64,000 bases of DNA. Origin: Marinifilum fragile JCM 15579 (GTDB taxonomy: Bacteria; Bacteroidota; Bacteroidia; Bacteroidales; Marinifilaceae). Made by a program: the position numbers and the translations under genes. The stretch lies in contig NZ_BAZX01000012.1 in assembly GCF_001310955.1 (NCBI RefSeq), positions 1 through 64,000 on the forward strand, given 5' to 3'. Below, one piece after another: positions 1 through 8,282 of the stretch (positions within the stretch are counted from its first letter, which is position 1; every line of letters begins with the position of its first letter). The notes below the pieces were generated by a model that ran no database searches, was not told the origin of the DNA, and saw only the letters and a program-made list of their open reading frames with translations.

Positions 1-540
1 GCCATCAGCATCATTCGGGTTATCATCAGAACCGTTCGACCTCCCGTTGGAGCCGTTCGTTCTACCAATGGACTCGTTCTACCTGCCATCTGCATCGTTC
101 CGATCACCATCTGCACCGTTCGTCCTGCCATTGGAGCCGTTCGACCAGCCAATGTTTCCCTCTTTGTTAATAAATGCACCGTACGTCCTGCCAACCGCAC
201 GCTCCCACCTGCCATCTGTATCGAGAGACCTGCCAGCCGCACGCTCATACCTGCCATCTGCATCGAGAGACCTGCCAACTGCACGCTCCTACCTTCCATC
301 TGCACCCTCAATGTTGATATCCGCACGCTCATTGTTAATAAGTGCAATGCAATTGGTAGGTGTAAGGCTGTATTTATCAGGTCTCTCGATGCAGATGATA
401 GGAAAGAGGCTCACATTGGCAGGTAGGAGCATTCAGATGCCAACTCGCAGTGTACCAATGATAGAATTGACTTTGTCATTGGGGATTAGGAGCTGACCAA
501 TATTAACTATGAGTATGACATTGCTAATGACTAAGGGAAT
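1..540. repeat. Degenerate 21-bp tandem array with internal inversion
   Basis: The sequence keeps a 21-bp register for more than 20 units and runs off the left edge. Two unit types alternate, for example ACCTGCCATCTGCATCGAG and ACCTGCCAACTGCACGCTC, giving a 42-bp higher-order unit; 207-248 and 249-290 differ at about four positions. From about 377 the motifs appear in reverse orientation (GGTCTCTCGATGCAGATG at 380-397), so the array turns over near 355-375. The tail (514-533) resembles units of the array at 44.2 kb. Because 21 is a multiple of 3, a plus frame stays open from 47 to 496 with a seven-residue periodicity, but nothing else supports translation. Confidence 0.8.
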
Positions 541-558
541 ATTTTCAATAATACATGC

Positions 559-590
559 TGTAGAGACGCAGCACTACTCTGTCTTTGCAA
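559..590. repeat. GTAGAGAC...GTCT palindromic element, copy 1
   Basis: TGTAGAGAC followed by an imperfect inverted repeat and GTCTTTGCAA. The same frame of sequence recurs at 47231-47260, where the palindrome is perfect. Palindromes of this type occur between genes in many Bacteroidetes genomes. Confidence 0.55.
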
Positions 591-606
591 ATCATATAGG
601 CTAGAT

Positions 607-637
607 TTTGAAAATCATTTCTCTCTGATTAGATTTG
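607..637 (+). promoter_or_regulatory. Bacteroidetes-type promoter
   Basis: TTTG (607-610), a 19-nt spacer and TAGATTTG (630-637) fit the -33/-7 consensus TTTG-N19-21-TAnnTTTG exactly. The start codon of the next gene lies 20 nt downstream. Confidence 0.7.
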
Positions 638-657
638 CATCATTCAAAACAACAATT

Positions 658-1020
658 ATGACACAAGATTTTAAGGACTTAGTCGATTTTTATCACGCAA
701 AGAAGATTGAGGGGATGGATTTCTCTCAAATAAGAAAAGAATTGAAAGAAAAAGGTATTGATGAGAATACCGTTAAAAGTGTTGTTAGAGAAATTGACAA
801 TAAAATTCTTGCAGGAGATGTAAAGAAGCCTGGAAAACTTGATGCAAGACAGTTAAGAATGATAGGTTGGGCACTAATGATAATTGGAGGTATCGCTACT
901 TTGGGCTTGTATCTAAAGTGGTTCGATCTTAAAGGTTATCAATTCTTAGCTTACGGACCAGTTATCGCTGGATACTTAATGATTGTGGCAGCAAGAAGAG
1001 CACAGAAGAAGATTTCATAA
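658..1020 (+). CDS. Small two-helix membrane protein of unknown function
   Basis: This 120-residue protein is not assigned to a named family. The first ~60 residues are charged and helical (KIEGMDFSQIRKELKEKGID), resembling a short helix-turn-helix or SHOCT-like segment. Two hydrophobic stretches follow, at roughly 70-86 and 94-110, and a basic tail (RRAQKK). It is probably an inner-membrane protein with a cytosolic N-terminal domain. The start follows a good promoter by 20 nt, and a terminator lies 140 nt after the stop, so it is likely monocistronic. That it is a real gene is fairly safe; no role can be given from the sequence. Confidence 0.75.
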   Translation: MTQDFKDLVDFYHAKKIEGMDFSQIRKELKEKGIDENTVKSVVREIDNKILAGDVKKPGKLDARQLRMIGWALMIIGGIATLGLYLKWFDLKGYQFLAYGPVIAGYLMIVAARRAQKKIS

Positions 1021-1159
1021 TTCGCATCAGGTAATTATGAGAATTAGTCTTGAACTGGTGATTTCTGATCATCATTTAAGACTAGTTAATCTATAAAAAC
1101 ACAGGTAATTCTATGGCAAAATTACGTTTGTCACTTAAATCAGAACATTCCTAAATTTC

Positions 1160-1194
1160 AGAGGCATTTATAAAACAAATTTGCCTCTTTTTTT
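1160..1194 (+). terminator. Intrinsic terminator
   Basis: AGAGGCA pairs with TGCCTCT around an A/T-rich loop and is followed by seven T. It ends the transcript of the small membrane protein. Confidence 0.7.
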
Positions 1195-1280
1195 GTAACT
1201 TATATAGAACGAATCTTAATAAGGAAAGTCTTTCTTATTGTCGTTAATGTTCTTGTTGTTTCTTTTAAAATTGGGGTGTT

Positions 1281-1901
1281 ATGAGGAGATTGTATTTGTG
1301 GACGGAAATGTTATTCATGTTTATTGGCTTGCCAATGCTATATTATTATGAGATGATTCCAGTTCATAAAGCCATTCCGCTTGTTTTGGTCTTTTTATAC
1401 TGCCTTTTCATTGTTATTAAAGACAAGAACTTCGATCGTGAAATATTTAGAATTAAACGGGACTATCCTTGGCAGGATTTTTTACTGAAAGGATCGATTC
1501 TTTTAATCCTTACCTCCATTTGGGTATATATATTCAGGGCCGATGTATTTTTTCATTTGCCACGAAATAACTTCTGGATTTGGCTTGCTGTAATTGTGAG
1601 TTATCCGGTATGGTCGGCTTACACACAGGAGTTTATTTTTCGAGCTTTCTATTATCATCGATATAAGATATTATTTACCAATCCTGTTGTAATGCTATTG
1701 GTAAATGCGATTTGTTTTTCAATGGCTCACATCATATTTCGCAATTGGATGGCATTAATTTTTACTTTTATTGGCAGTATCATATTCTCTTATACATATT
1801 TGCGTAATAAATCGCTAAATGCTGTATTTCTTGAGCATTCGCTTTATGGGAATATTTTATTTACCAATGGCTTGGGCATTTATTTTTACTTGCCATCGTA
1901 A
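1281..1901 (+). CDS. CPBP-family intramembrane protease homologue
   Basis: A 206-residue, very hydrophobic protein with about six membrane helices. The C-terminal half carries the CPBP (Rce1/Abi) signature: motif 1 as QEFIFR at 116-121, a conserved His at 150 (SMAH), and EHSLYGN at 185-191 giving the second His and Asn. In Rce1-type proteases motif 1 is EExxxR and the first Glu is catalytic; here it is Gln, while the second Glu and the Arg are kept. Similar Q-E variants may be common in Bacteroidetes members, but I cannot confirm that here. Bacterial CPBP proteins process membrane or peptide substrates or give self-immunity. The gene stands alone, with no toxin or bacteriocin gene nearby. Confidence 0.8.
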   Translation: MRRLYLWTEMLFMFIGLPMLYYYEMIPVHKAIPLVLVFLYCLFIVIKDKNFDREIFRIKRDYPWQDFLLKGSILLILTSIWVYIFRADVFFHLPRNNFWIWLAVIVSYPVWSAYTQEFIFRAFYYHRYKILFTNPVVMLLVNAICFSMAHIIFRNWMALIFTFIGSIIFSYTYLRNKSLNAVFLEHSLYGNILFTNGLGIYFYLPS

Positions 1902-1987
1902 TATTACGGCATGAGTGGGTGAAATTAAGGGTTAAAATAGCTGTATTGATTAGACAATAATGAATTTTATCACTTTTTCAAGTTGAG

Positions 1988-2026
1988 TTTTTCCCTCCTA
2001 GGGAAAATCCCTACAGGGAAAAGGTG
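1988..2026 (+). repeat. Double-hairpin element, copy A
   Basis: Two adjacent hairpins: TTTTCCC (1989-1995) pairs with GGGAAAA (2001-2007), then TCCC-TACA-GGGA (2008-2019), ending AAAAGGTG. It is the same design as copies B (2052-2097, inverted) and C (43749-43793), with stems changed on both sides. Confidence 0.6.
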
Positions 2027-2051
2027 AAATAAAAACAGTATAATCAAAAAT

Positions 2052-2097
2052 ACACCCTTCTGGCTGTAGCCATCTTCCCTAAAAGGAAGAATTCCTA
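2052..2097 (-). repeat. Double-hairpin element, copy B (inverted)
   Basis: Read on the minus strand: TCTTCC-TTTTAG-GGAAGA, then TGGC-TACA-GCCA, then AGAAGGGTG. It faces copy A across about 25 bp, so the pair forms a larger imperfect inverted repeat between the CPBP gene and the DMT transporter. Confidence 0.6.
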
Positions 2098-2161
2098 AAT
2101 AAACATTTCTATTGCTTTTAAAATTATATTTTCAACCCTTGATTCGCATGAGTAAGTTTAT

Positions 2162-3045
2162 TTAAATGTGCTTTGTTTGGATTTGCATTCGGCTATTTAA
2201 TCGTAAAATTCCAAGACAAGCCATTACTACCAATGAGGATCCAATGATTTCTTGCATGGTAAATACCTCATTGAAAACCAACACTCCTATTATCACATTT
2301 ACAATTGGAATGAGCATGTGAAACGGTGAGCCGGTGGCAATGGATACATGGCGGTAGCTTCCGTGTTCAACAATTGCGCACATGCAGATGCCAAACCTAT
2401 AAATATTAATATATAGCTACTGGTAATCGGACCAGTTAGTTCGGGAAGGTTGGCCGGAACGAGAAATATCCAGAATCCAACAATGGATTGGGCAAAAAAG
2501 ATGGCGTAAGAATTATCAGTGCCATGCAATTTTTTCACAATTAATATGGATACTGCATTGGTTATGGCGCTTAGCATGGCTAAAAAATCGAACCACCCAA
2601 AACTCCATGATTTGCCAGATTCGGTAAACTGAAATGAAACCATAACAATGCCAATTAGTGCCAATAGCATCATCAACCATTTTGCAGTTTGAATTTTTTC
2701 TTTCAGGACTATGGCACTTAGCAAGGAAGCAAACAAAGGGTAGGAGTATGAGTAAACCGAGGCTTTTCCCATTCCTATTTTTATGATGGCCAAATAGAAC
2801 AAGGCAACCGATGCTGTACCGGTAATTCCTCTTAAAAGGAGTAATGGACTGCGAACAAACTTAAGATCTATTTTTCGCATCATGGCTAGTATTCCAATAA
2901 CGCCTACACCAATAGCAAATCGTACAAAAACTGTTATGTAAGTACTTACATGAGACATGCTTCGCACCAGTGTAGTCATAATGCCAAAGGCAATTACCGA
3001 CAATATCATCAGGAAAATGCCATAAGAACTTCCTTCACGTTTCAT
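2162..3045 (-). pseudogene. DMT-superfamily (EamA) transporter, frameshifted
   Basis: Two minus-strand frames together give one EamA-type drug/metabolite transporter of about 293 residues with ten membrane helices and the usual duplicated half. The first frame runs from 3045 through helices 1-8 (ending SACAQLLNTEA). The second continues YRHVSIATGSPFHMLIP to the stop at 2162. Restoring one base at about 2356-2358 joins them exactly where the EamA family needs continuity. No homopolymer is present at the site, so this may be true inactivation, although an assembly error is equally possible. It lies 73 bp downstream of the cupin gene on the same strand. The substrate cannot be told. Confidence 0.75.
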
Positions 3046-3118
3046 TTAATATGTTGTGTTAAATTCGAGACAAAGGTAGATGCTTTTATGGCGGATACTA
3101 GCAAAATGTTTAAAAATA

Positions 3119-3484
3119 TTATTTTAATTGATCTTTGATATCTTTTGTGATATCAGATTTAACGTCACCTGTGTGAGCCGTAGATTTGTTTTCAATTAAC
3201 ATGATTTTGCATTCAGATGGAGATGAAACTCGATGTTGGATTCCTTTTTTAACAATAAACAATTCACCTTCATTCATAACAAAAGGTTCTGTTCCTTCGA
3301 CTTCCATTAGCAGGCTGCCTTCAATAATTAAAAACATTTCATCTTCATTTTTGTGGTCGTGCCATGGCAGTTCGTCACCTTTAATTTTGGCAATTTTTAC
3401 ATATACATCGTTTACTTCGCCAAGCACTTTGGGTGAAAAATAATCCTTAATATTTTCAAAATTCTCTTTTAAATTGATCTTCAT
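3119..3484 (-). CDS. Single-domain cupin protein
   Basis: A 121-residue small cupin. Motif 1 is complete: WHDHKNEDEMFLIIEG with metal ligands His42, His44 and Glu49. Motif 2 follows with GELFIVKKGIQHRV, in which His84 is the fourth ligand. There is no signal peptide, so it should be cytosolic. Proteins of this size act as mannose-6-phosphate-isomerase-like or sensor cupins, and the substrate cannot be inferred. The tail after residue 100 is charged and probably helical. The DMT transporter lies directly downstream and may be co-transcribed. Confidence 0.85.
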   Translation of the reverse strand: MKINLKENFENIKDYFSPKVLGEVNDVYVKIAKIKGDELPWHDHKNEDEMFLIIEGSLLMEVEGTEPFVMNEGELFIVKKGIQHRVSSPSECKIMLIENKSTAHTGDVKSDITKDIKDQLK

Positions 3485-3621
3485 GCTATCGGGTTTAAAT
3501 ATTGGAACCTAAGATAATTAAAGATTGGTGATTGCTTTAGCTTTTTTAGGAGATTCGAAAAAGGATTTGTTCCCTAAGTCATCAATATTAAAAGATTAGA
3601 GATCTTTTGTAACTTTAATCT

Positions 3622-4047
3622 ATGCCTAATCTAATTCATATCGTATATGTAAGCTTTTCAAAGAACCAGCTTTCGGAGTTGGAACTGGATGAGTTATTAT
3701 CTGAAATCAGGCCAAAGAATTTGAAGCAAGGAGTAACCGGTTTACTTCTTTACAATGATGAGATTTTTATTCAGGTGATAGAGGGGAAATCGGATACGAT
3801 TCATGACCTTTACGATCGCTTGCAGAAAGATAAACGCCACACCAATATCGTAAAGATATTAGAGGAGAGAATAGATCAAAGATCTTTCCCGAATTGGAGT
3901 ATGGGATATCAGAAACTAAGCAAGGAAGAGTCGAAGGTTTTACCTGGATTTACTGATTTAATGACAACAAATGATATACGAGAATCCTTAAAGCAAAGTT
4001 CACAAGCCATTGTTGATTTAATTGTGAAGTTTATGAAGTATACCTGA
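3622..4047 (+). CDS. BLUF-domain blue-light photoreceptor
   Basis: A 141-residue stand-alone BLUF protein, which binds FAD and senses blue light by rearranging hydrogen bonds around the flavin. The residues needed for the photocycle are present: Tyr9 (HIVYVS), Asn33, Gln51 (IFIQVIEG), Trp92 and Met94 (FPNWSMGY). Residues 1-95 form the BLUF ferredoxin-like fold. The remaining ~45 residues form two helices typical of short BLUF proteins, which signal through partner proteins or oligomer changes. No EAL, cyclase or anti-sigma partner lies next door. The gene converges on the CIA30-like gene with only 3 bp between stop codons. Confidence 0.92.
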   Translation: MPNLIHIVYVSFSKNQLSELELDELLSEIRPKNLKQGVTGLLLYNDEIFIQVIEGKSDTIHDLYDRLQKDKRHTNIVKILEERIDQRSFPNWSMGYQKLSKEESKVLPGFTDLMTTNDIRESLKQSSQAIVDLIVKFMKYT

Positions 4048-4050
4048 GGC

Positions 4051-4581
4051 TTACTTCAAAGCAATCCATTTAATTTTCAACTGAAACTCTTCAGCTTTTT
4101 TATTGCCGATTAAAAAAGCTACCTCCGACAACTGATCGGCATTAAAATTCGGATAACTCAATCGCCTGCCACGAAAACTGGCATAAAAATCTTTGAACGG
4201 GATTTCAATAACTTGCCAATCACCTGTGGTTGTAAAGTAATTAATGTGTGAATGAGCTTGGGAAGCCTGTGATTTTAATCGGATTTGATATCGCTTGCCA
4301 TCGCCCTTAATCTTCATCACTATTTTGGAATGAGAATCAATTTTAATGGGATCAAAAACATGCTTTACCATGGCAAAACCGCCATTGTTTTCAAGGGAAA
4401 CATAACCCTTAAACACGGCACAACTATCAAGGTTCAGGAAAATTCCCGAATCTGATCTACCACCCATAACCACATCATTTACAATGTACCAATCCATTAG
4501 GTTCGAACCGTTGGTGAAATCGGACAAAACTTTTGTATCTACATTCGTTAACATTTGTAATAAAATGAATAGTGTTTTCAT
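4051..4581 (-). CDS. CIA30-like protein
   Basis: A 176-residue protein of the CIA30 (complex I intermediate-associated protein 30) family. The signature WYIVNDVVMGGRSDSG (about 31-46) and the conserved middle GGFAMVKH and IRLKS segments are clear. The family fold is a galactose-binding-like beta-sandwich. In bacteria these proteins are not known to act in complex I assembly and their role is open. The N-terminus (MKTLFILLQMLTNV) could be a weak signal peptide. It is convergent with the BLUF gene and separated by 58 bp from the lipoprotein gene's stop. Confidence 0.85.
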   Translation of the reverse strand: MKTLFILLQMLTNVDTKVLSDFTNGSNLMDWYIVNDVVMGGRSDSGIFLNLDSCAVFKGYVSLENNGGFAMVKHVFDPIKIDSHSKIVMKIKGDGKRYQIRLKSQASQAHSHINYFTTTGDWQVIEIPFKDFYASFRGRRLSYPNFNADQLSEVAFLIGNKKAEEFQLKIKWIALK

Positions 4582-4639
4582 GCACTAAAAACAAGTATGG
4601 TGCCGAAATGTTTTTGGAGAAGATATTATTCAAGGAAAA

Positions 4640-5461
4640 TTAATCTTCGAGTAATTCTAACTCTTCCTCTCCTTCATCTATTAACCTAAGAATTTCAAGA
4701 AGCTCTTTTGATAATATTGGAGCTGGAGGTTTCGGTTTATATCCATTTGGGAAAAACCAAATTCTAATTGGAAGATATTCTATTAAAGCCTCTTTTTCTT
4801 TTAAGGAAGCTTCAATGTAAGTTTTGTCAAAGTAGAATTGAGCACTTTCGTTTCTTAATTCTACGATGGATGAGCTTGCGATGTTAATCACCCTTTTTAC
4901 TAATCGCCAATCTGTTCTGTTTAGTGTTGAATCTGGAATTAATTGTGTTTTTACATATAATGCTCCTTTACTAACCTGAACGGTATCTAGAAGTGGAATA
5001 ATCATGATTCTTTTTTCAGGAAGATCTTCACTCTCATGTTTGTTTAGAATGAAATGCTTAAAGAGAGGTTTTATTGAATCAAGCCGTAGTTTATCTCCTA
5101 TTCTTGATCTTAATTGATTGTTACGATCAATGTTCACAAAGAACACGTTCCTGTGTTTAATTTTGACCCATTCATAATCCAAGTATGAGTCGTAATCAAA
5201 ACAAAGTTTAAATTCTATATTGTGTGATAATGTATCAATAAACTCATAAGGATAAAACATTCCATAAGGATGCTTTACAATCGAATCATTCAAAAAATGA
5301 ATGAGCTTTTGTTCTTCAATGCTATCAGTAGTATTCATGAAATAATTGAACAGTTCAGTTAATTTCAATTCTTCATATTGGATTTGTTCTTTTTGTTCAG
5401 TGCATTTTAAGAATAAAAAGGAGGTAATAATTACAACGAGAAAAAGCTGGAGTGATTTCAT
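4640..5461 (-). CDS. Lipoprotein of unknown function
   Basis: A 273-residue protein with a lipoprotein signal: hydrophobic core LFLVVIITSFLFL and lipobox ending in Cys20 (LFLKC). The mature part has no family I recognise. It is rich in charged residues, contains a likely beta-rich middle and ends in an acidic helix (IDEGEEELELLED). A short proline segment (PKPPAP, about 243-248) precedes the tail. It is probably anchored in a membrane facing the periplasm. It is transcribed alone, away from the glycyl radical enzyme region. Confidence 0.8.
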   Translation of the reverse strand: MKSLQLFLVVIITSFLFLKCTEQKEQIQYEELKLTELFNYFMNTTDSIEEQKLIHFLNDSIVKHPYGMFYPYEFIDTLSHNIEFKLCFDYDSYLDYEWVKIKHRNVFFVNIDRNNQLRSRIGDKLRLDSIKPLFKHFILNKHESEDLPEKRIMIIPLLDTVQVSKGALYVKTQLIPDSTLNRTDWRLVKRVINIASSSIVELRNESAQFYFDKTYIEASLKEKEALIEYLPIRIWFFPNGYKPKPPAPILSKELLEILRLIDEGEEELELLED

Positions 5462-5840
5462 GTTTTATTGGGAGTAGATGAAAAGCAGCTGTAAGTTAAT
5501 GAAAAAGCATTGATATGTAAGGTCATGTCATGTATTTGTTAAGATCATTTATAGATTACAAGAATTTACTTGTGATTTGTATCTCCGATAATAATATTTC
5601 GTAAATTTGGTTCAGTAAAAAAGTGTTATTTATGTGTTTGAATCATACCTTAACATACAGTTACCGTAGACTTTTTAGTTGTTTAATGATCTATTCTTAA
5701 ACAATTGTCCTTCCAATGGCAAGGTGTTAATACATTTTGCTGTCACAAACTACATTTTATTTTTAAGTACTGAGATTCCTATTATGGAATTCATATGCAG
5801 TACCCAAGAACATCGTTTCGGATAGATTAATTGAAAAACA
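5462..5840. other. Intergenic region upstream of the glycyl radical enzyme
   Basis: This 379-bp divergent region is A/T-rich and has no credible ORF. The best signal is TAAATTTG at 5602-5609, matching the -7 box TAnnTTTG, with TTTG 22 nt upstream, one base longer than the usual spacer. That would give a leader of about 230 nt. I see no riboswitch fold. Confidence 0.4.
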
Positions 5841-8282
5841 ATGACAATAGATAAAACCATTCCGCAGAGAGAAGCAAAGTCGGGAAGTAACTTCGATAAA
5901 AACAACGGACAAGGTCCAGGCATGAATGAAAGAATTAAGCAACTTAGAAAAGTGAGTGTTGATACTGAACCATCGCTTTCCATTGAGCGTGCTTTAATTG
6001 AAACTGAGTTTTACAAGGAAAATTATGGCAAATACTCAATACCAGTATTACGTGCCAAAACTTTCTACGAAATATGTAAGCACAAAACCATTTACATTGG
6101 CGATGGAGAATTGATTGTAGGTGAACGTGGACCTTCTCCAAAATCGGTTCCAACTTTTCCTGAGTTGACTTGCCATAGTGTTGATGACTTAAATGTTTTA
6201 AACACTCGTGAGTTGCAGCGATACACCATTTCGCAGGAAGAGATTGATACTTATGCCAGGGAAGTAATTCCTTATTGGGAAGGTCGTACCCAAAGAGAAA
6301 GAATTTTTAATCATGTGCCAGAAGAATGGAAGGCCGCTTACGAAGCGGGTTTGTTCACAGAATTCATGGAACAGCGTGCACCAGGCCACACTACTTTAGA
6401 TGGTAAGATTTACAAGAAAGGTCTGCTGGAATTTAAGAAAGACATTCAGGATCATATCAATCGTTTGGATTACATGAACGATGATGAGGCTACCGATAAA
6501 TTAGAGGAGCTACAGGCAATGGCCATCTCTTGTGATGCGGCAATTCTGTTATCGGAGCGTCATGCAGATATGGCTGAAGAATTGGCAGCGAAAGAAGAAG
6601 ACGAAACCAGAAAAGCAGAATTATTGAAAATTGCAGAGGTTTGTCGTTGGGTTCCTGCCAATGCACCAAGAACATTTTGGGAAGCCATTCAGATGTACTG
6701 GTGGATGCACTTGGGAACCATTACGGAATTGAATGGTTGGGATGCCATGAATCCAGGTCATTTTGATCAGCATCTTGAACCTTTTTACAATAAAGAATCG
6801 GCTGAAGGAAAATTAAGCAGAGATGAGGCCAAAGAACTGCTTTCTTGTTTCTGGATTAAGGTGAACAATCAGCCGGCACCTCCAAAGGTTGGAATCACAG
6901 CTCGCGAAAGTGGAACTTACAACGACTTTACCAACATTAATATTGGTGGTGTAAGAAAAGATGGATCTGACGGGGTAAGCGAGGTTTCCTATATCATGCT
7001 TGACATTATTGAAGACCTGCACATTTTACAGCCAGGAAGTTCCATTCATATTAGCTCGCGAACTCCTGAAAGATTTTTAAAAGCAGGATGTAATGTAATC
7101 CGCCAGGGACATGGTTATCCTTCGGTATTTAATCCGGATGTTTACATCATGGAGATGTTGGGACATGGAAAAAGCATTGAAGATGCTCGCGAAGGAGGAT
7201 GCAGTGGATGTATTGAGGTTGGAGCCTTTGGTAAGGAAGCATACGTGTTGACAGGGTACTTGAACGTACCAAAAATTCTTGAGGTAACCTTAAACAATGG
7301 AATCGATCCGGTAACTGGAAAGAAAGCGGGAATCGAAACAGGAGATCCAAGAACATTTACTTCTTACGATGAGTTGTACAAGGCGTTTTTGAAGCAGGTG
7401 AATTTTGTTGTCGATCAGAAAATAAGAGTAAGCAATTACATTGATAGAATGTTTGCCAAATATGCTCCAGCTCCTTTGTTATCTGTTCTTACAGATGATT
7501 GTATTGCTCGAGGCAGAGATTATTACAATGCTGGTCCGCGTTACAATACCAACTACATTCAGTGTACCGGATTGGGAACGGTAACCGATAGTTTATCCAC
7601 TTTAAAGAAACATGTTTTCGAGGATAAGAATTTCAATATTGATACCATATTGGATGCTGTAGCAACCAATTTTGAGGGAGAGGAAGTATTGCGTCAAACC
7701 ATTCTGAACAATACGCCATTCTTTGGAAATGATGACGATTATGCTGATGATATCGCCTTGAAGGTATACAATGATTTGTTTGCAGCAATTGATGGAAAAC
7801 CAAATACCAAAGGAGAGACTTTCCATCTGAATATGCTTTCAACTACTTGTCATGTTTACTTTGGCAAAGTAATGGGAGCCACTCCAAATGGACGATTGGC
7901 AGGAAAATCCATTTCTGATGGAACTTCTCCATCGCACGGATGCGATACGCACGGACCTTCAGCGGTAATCCGATCGCTTACCAAATTGGATCATACCAAA
8001 TCAGGAGGAACATTGTTGAATCAGCGTTTCTTGCCAAGTTTGTTAAAGCGTGATGAAGATATTGCCAAATTATCGAAATTGATCAGATCTTATTTTTCAT
8101 TGGGAGGACATCACATTCAGTTTAATATTGTGGATACAGCAACTTTGTTGGCTGCACAAAAAACACCTGAAGATTATAAGGATTTATTGGTAAGAATGGC
8201 AGGGTATAGCGATTACTTCAATGATATGAATGCAGATTTGCAGCAGGAAGTAATCGACAGAACAGAAAATGAATCGTTTTAA
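5841..8282 (+). CDS. hypD: Glycyl radical enzyme, trans-4-hydroxy-L-proline dehydratase-like
   Basis: This 813-residue glycyl radical enzyme closely follows, from memory, Clostridioides difficile HypD, which dehydrates trans-4-hydroxy-L-proline to pyrroline-5-carboxylate. Long shared stretches include EFMEQRAPGHT, NNQPAPPKVGIT and FGKEAYVLTGY. The active-site loop GCSGCIEVGAFGKEAY carries the thiyl Cys457 and Glu459; a second Cys454 sits where I recall Thr in HypD. The C-terminus has the radical loop VRMAGYSDYF with Gly788. An alternative start at 5922 (MNERIKQLRKVS) matches the family start better than 5841, which would add 27 polar residues. The stop overlaps the activase ATG by one base. 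No proC lies nearby. The class is certain; the substrate is likely. Confidence 0.8.
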   Translation: MTIDKTIPQREAKSGSNFDKNNGQGPGMNERIKQLRKVSVDTEPSLSIERALIETEFYKENYGKYSIPVLRAKTFYEICKHKTIYIGDGELIVGERGPSPKSVPTFPELTCHSVDDLNVLNTRELQRYTISQEEIDTYAREVIPYWEGRTQRERIFNHVPEEWKAAYEAGLFTEFMEQRAPGHTTLDGKIYKKGLLEFKKDIQDHINRLDYMNDDEATDKLEELQAMAISCDAAILLSERHADMAEELAAKEEDETRKAELLKIAEVCRWVPANAPRTFWEAIQMYWWMHLGTITELNGWDAMNPGHFDQHLEPFYNKESAEGKLSRDEAKELLSCFWIKVNNQPAPPKVGITARESGTYNDFTNINIGGVRKDGSDGVSEVSYIMLDIIEDLHILQPGSSIHISSRTPERFLKAGCNVIRQGHGYPSVFNPDVYIMEMLGHGKSIEDAREGGCSGCIEVGAFGKEAYVLTGYLNVPKILEVTLNNGIDPVTGKKAGIETGDPRTFTSYDELYKAFLKQVNFVVDQKIRVSNYIDRMFAKYAPAPLLSVLTDDCIARGRDYYNAGPRYNTNYIQCTGLGTVTDSLSTLKKHVFEDKNFNIDTILDAVATNFEGEEVLRQTILNNTPFFGNDDDYADDIALKVYNDLFAAIDGKPNTKGETFHLNMLSTTCHVYFGKVMGATPNGRLAGKSISDGTSPSHGCDTHGPSAVIRSLTKLDHTKSGGTLLNQRFLPSLLKRDEDIAKLSKLIRSYFSLGGHHIQFNIVDTATLLAAQKTPEDYKDLLVRMAGYSDYFNDMNADLQQEVIDRTENESF

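Noticed and set aside
47-496. 149-residue open frame with seven-residue periodicity
   Set aside because: It is a by-product of a 21-bp repeat, which keeps any stop-free frame open. It has no promoter or ribosome site, and the underlying array inverts in mid-frame.
1-540. CRISPR array
   Set aside because: Units are contiguous, degenerate and without unique spacers, and no cas genes are present.
5841-8282. Pyruvate formate-lyase, choline TMA-lyase or glycerol dehydratase
   Set aside because: Whole-length pattern and conserved blocks follow hydroxyproline dehydratase much more closely, and no cut-type microcompartment genes are near.
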